DNA from: Tetmemena sp. SeJ-2015
Lineage: Eukaryota > Ciliophora > Spirotrichea > Sporadotrichida > Oxytrichidae
NCBI GenBank assembly: GCA_027382625.1
Contig: JAJKFJ010021817.1
Coordinates: 1 to 10,077 of the forward strand
Length of the DNA stretch: 10,077 bases
Reading direction: 5' to 3'
The position numbers were made by a program, and so were the translations under genes. This document shows, piece by piece, positions 8,664 through 10,077 of this stretch. Below the pieces are notes generated by a model. It was given only the letters and a program-made list of their open reading frames with translations, ran no database searches and was not told the DNA's origin. Every line of letters begins with the position of its first letter. The stretch's first letter is position 1.

Positions 8664-8995
8664 AATATTATTTCAATTATATATAATAAAATGGCTGTGA
8701 ATTTATAACGCGTCATCGTTCAAGTTTTGTAGTTATTCCATTTCAACGAAATGAGTTGCAAGTCTACGGAGAGATCTGAGGATAAGGAACTATCTATGGA
8801 AGATTTTCGCGGCAAACCCCAAAACTAAGTGGCTTATGCAAAAGAGTTTGGGGATATCAAATAATTGATTGCAAAAACTTAGAAGTGCGATGGGGAAACA
8901 GTCAATCCTAATTTTCTATATGCAAAAAACTTTAAATGCAGAGATATGGGGCACCCCAAACATTTTTTTGGAAGGGATTTATGTTGGGGAAAAAT

Positions 8996-9362
8996 TTATA
9001 AAAAAAAATGAGAAGTTTATATTTTTGAAATTGGAGAAAAATTATTAAAAAAGAAAAAAATTAAATCACATTTTTTCATTTTTGTACATTATTTTTAAAG
9101 CATCAATTTTTAAATAAAATTTAAAAATTAAAATAATTTTATAATTAGTAAAAATGGGTTTGGAAAAAAATTTTAATTATTCCAAATATATTAGACATTT
9201 AATGTTTTGACAAAGGAAGTCAGATTTAACCAAAAATAGAGATAAAAAACAATCGAATGTTAAATTTTACTGGTAGAACGCCCCAACCTTCCCCACCTTT
9301 AGTTTAGAGGAACCCTAATATGTCTTTGTTTTGTGTCAAATTTAAATATTTCTTTAAATGTT
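8996..9362. other. AT-rich region after the repeat cluster, no gene seen
   Basis: Composition returns to that of the left flank, with A and T runs up to nine bases. Isolated G3 to G4 and C4 runs occur up to about 9300 (for example around 9281-9298). No open frame of 60 codons. TTGACAAAGGAAGTCA at 9207-9222 resembles TTGACAAAAGAAGTTA at 2057-2072 (14 of 16 bases), possibly a trace of an old dispersed repeat or chance. Confidence 0.55.
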
Positions 9363-9560
9363 TTATTTTAATTTTTTAATATTAAAGTTTCTTTTGGGAA
9401 CTTCGTACATTCTTTTACTGTAGCAGATTGAGCTTTCGACAAAGAATATTCGAGTCTTAGGAAGAGCGACTTCTTCATGCAGCATTCCTTTGGGGCTTTT
9501 TTGGATTGGAACGAGTTTCCCTTTGGAGATAATTAAAGCCAGATTATATCCCAGAGCCAT
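9363..9560 (-). CDS. Short hypothetical ORF, possible exon or gene remnant
   Basis: A 65-codon frame starts at ATG (9560-9558) and ends at TAA (9365-9363). I do not recognise the product. The patch is visibly GC-richer than its surroundings, and GAA, GCT, GTC and CTC codons are frequent, unlike most open frames in this window; this is the main reason to list it. The predicted protein has a hydrophobic start (MALGYNLALIISKGK) and a basic tail (RNFNIKKLK). An in-frame TAA lies directly before the ATG, so the frame cannot be extended upstream without splicing. It lies on the same strand as the open frame at the right edge, with 304 AT-rich bases between them that could be an intron, but I find no convincing splice pair joining the two. 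It may be chance. Confidence 0.25.
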   Translation of the reverse strand: MALGYNLALIISKGKLVPIQKSPKGMLHEEVALPKTRIFFVESSICYSKRMYEVPKRNFNIKKLK

Positions 9561-9864
9561 TTATAGTCTGTGTTAGCCTATAAAAATTAAATTTACGCCT
9601 TCTTATTTTCAATGTGCCAACCACTCCCACTTATTTTTAGAACATTGAAACAATTACACATTAATTAAATCAGGAATGCTTTTTATAATAGCACATTGTC
9701 AAATTATCATAAAAATGCTTCAATAGTCTAAACTTCAAATGTACAAATATTGTTTTAATTAGAAATTATTTAATTTAATTTAATTCCTACTTTTAAATAT
9801 ATCTCATCTATAATAGAAGTGAGAATTGAAATTGCCACGAATGCTTTTAACTACATCAGGAAAC
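9561..9864. other. AT-rich spacer with short (ATTTA)n run
   Basis: AT-rich stretch between the two minus-strand frames. ATTTA is repeated 3.6 times at 9768-9785. On the minus strand CTAACACAG (9576-9568) resembles a branch point and splice acceptor, but using it would bring the TAA before 9560 into the frame. Nothing else noted. Confidence 0.45.
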
Positions 9865-10077
9865 TCAGCCTCTTCTCAATAACTGCCAGTGAACGCTCAT
9901 GTACGAAAAAAGCTTTTTTTTCGAATTAAATGCTACCATAGCAATAATTATATTTCGATCATTTGATAATTTTCTTCCTATTATTGGGTTATTAATTGCA
10001 ACGATTGTCTCCAAGTAAATGCGTAGCTCCAAGAGATCCAAACGTAGTGACAACTTTAGCAGCTCTTTTCCACCAAC
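9865..10077 (-). CDS. Open frame running off the right edge, hypothetical
   Basis: This minus-strand frame is open from the window edge to a TGA at 9867-9865, about 70 codons, with its start outside the window. I do not recognise it. The part next to the edge (about 9995-10077) is GC-rich for this window. It is leucine- and isoleucine-rich early (SLRLDLLELRIYLETIVAI) with a lysine run later. At about 9905-9920 the coding strand has eight A, then GC, then six T. One miscounted base there would switch to a second frame that continues with VHERSLAVIEKRLSFLM and ends at TAG. At the edge another frame is also open for 27 codons, so the reading frame is not settled. This may be an exon or a chance frame. 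Confidence 0.22.
   Translation of the reverse strand, partial: VGGKELLKLSLRLDLLELRIYLETIVAINNPIIGRKLSNDRNIIIAMVAFNSKKKLFSYMSVHWQLLRRG

Larger units (their letters stand above)
8255..8995 (+). repeat. Tandem unit B (about 0.9 kb, second copy)
   Basis: Second head-to-tail copy, sharing ordered anchors with unit A at offsets of 894 to 908 bases. Agreement is good from about 8295 to 8590 and again at 8760-8805. It then decays: from about 8810 the copy gains G4 and C4 runs absent in A, and near 8995 it dissolves into A/T-rich DNA. Differences include many single-base indels, so any frame open in one copy is shifted in the other. The minus-strand frame 8338-8520 (60 codons, GTG start) is broken in A. 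This argues that the unit is not under selection as protein. Confidence 0.85.

Noticed and set aside
8815..8990. CCCCAAAA and TTGGGG strings as telomeric repeats
   Set aside because: They are isolated single copies in mixed orientation, not a tandem array, and lie inside a decayed repeat unit.
1..10077. Terminal inverted or long terminal repeats bounding the cluster as one mobile element
   Set aside because: I compared the edges near 3300 and 8995 and the two flanks and found no matching ends or target duplications. Only a 16-base weak match (2057 and 9207) was seen.

Overview
This window is AT-rich DNA without a single convincing protein-coding gene. The longest open frame is about 100 codons, and the few longer than 60 codons are about what chance gives in 10 kb of this composition. 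I recognise no tRNA, rRNA, CRISPR array, insertion sequence or known protein domain. Long AT homopolymer stretches, low gene density and large diverged non-coding repeats point to a nuclear genome of an AT-rich eukaryote. I cannot name the lineage, and a poorly polished long-read contig would look similar.

Layout. 1-3290 is an AT-rich flank with a homopolymer block at about 1036-1250 and a few small palindromes and micro-repeats. About 3300-8995 is visibly richer in G+C and made of diverged repeats. A module at 3366-4178 (M1) has a second copy at 6308-7281 (M1'). A unit of about 0.9 kb is tandemly duplicated at 7355-8254 (A) and 8255-8995 (B). Between M1 and M1' lies 4179-6307, pyrimidine-rich on the + strand up to about 5640, with no assignable gene. 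From 8996 the sequence returns to AT-rich DNA. Two short minus-strand open frames near the right edge (9363-9560 and 9865-10077) sit in locally GC-richer patches and are the best, though weak, candidates for real coding sequence; the second runs off the window.

The main result is the repeat cluster. Its copies differ by substitutions and many one- or two-base indels that ignore reading frame, which suggests non-coding DNA, dead coding DNA or consensus error. Conserved pieces include a stem-loop with GGAGTG in its loop in both A and B, and a pyrimidine tract followed by AATAAA at the end of both M1 and M1'. No working pathway can be reconstructed from this window.
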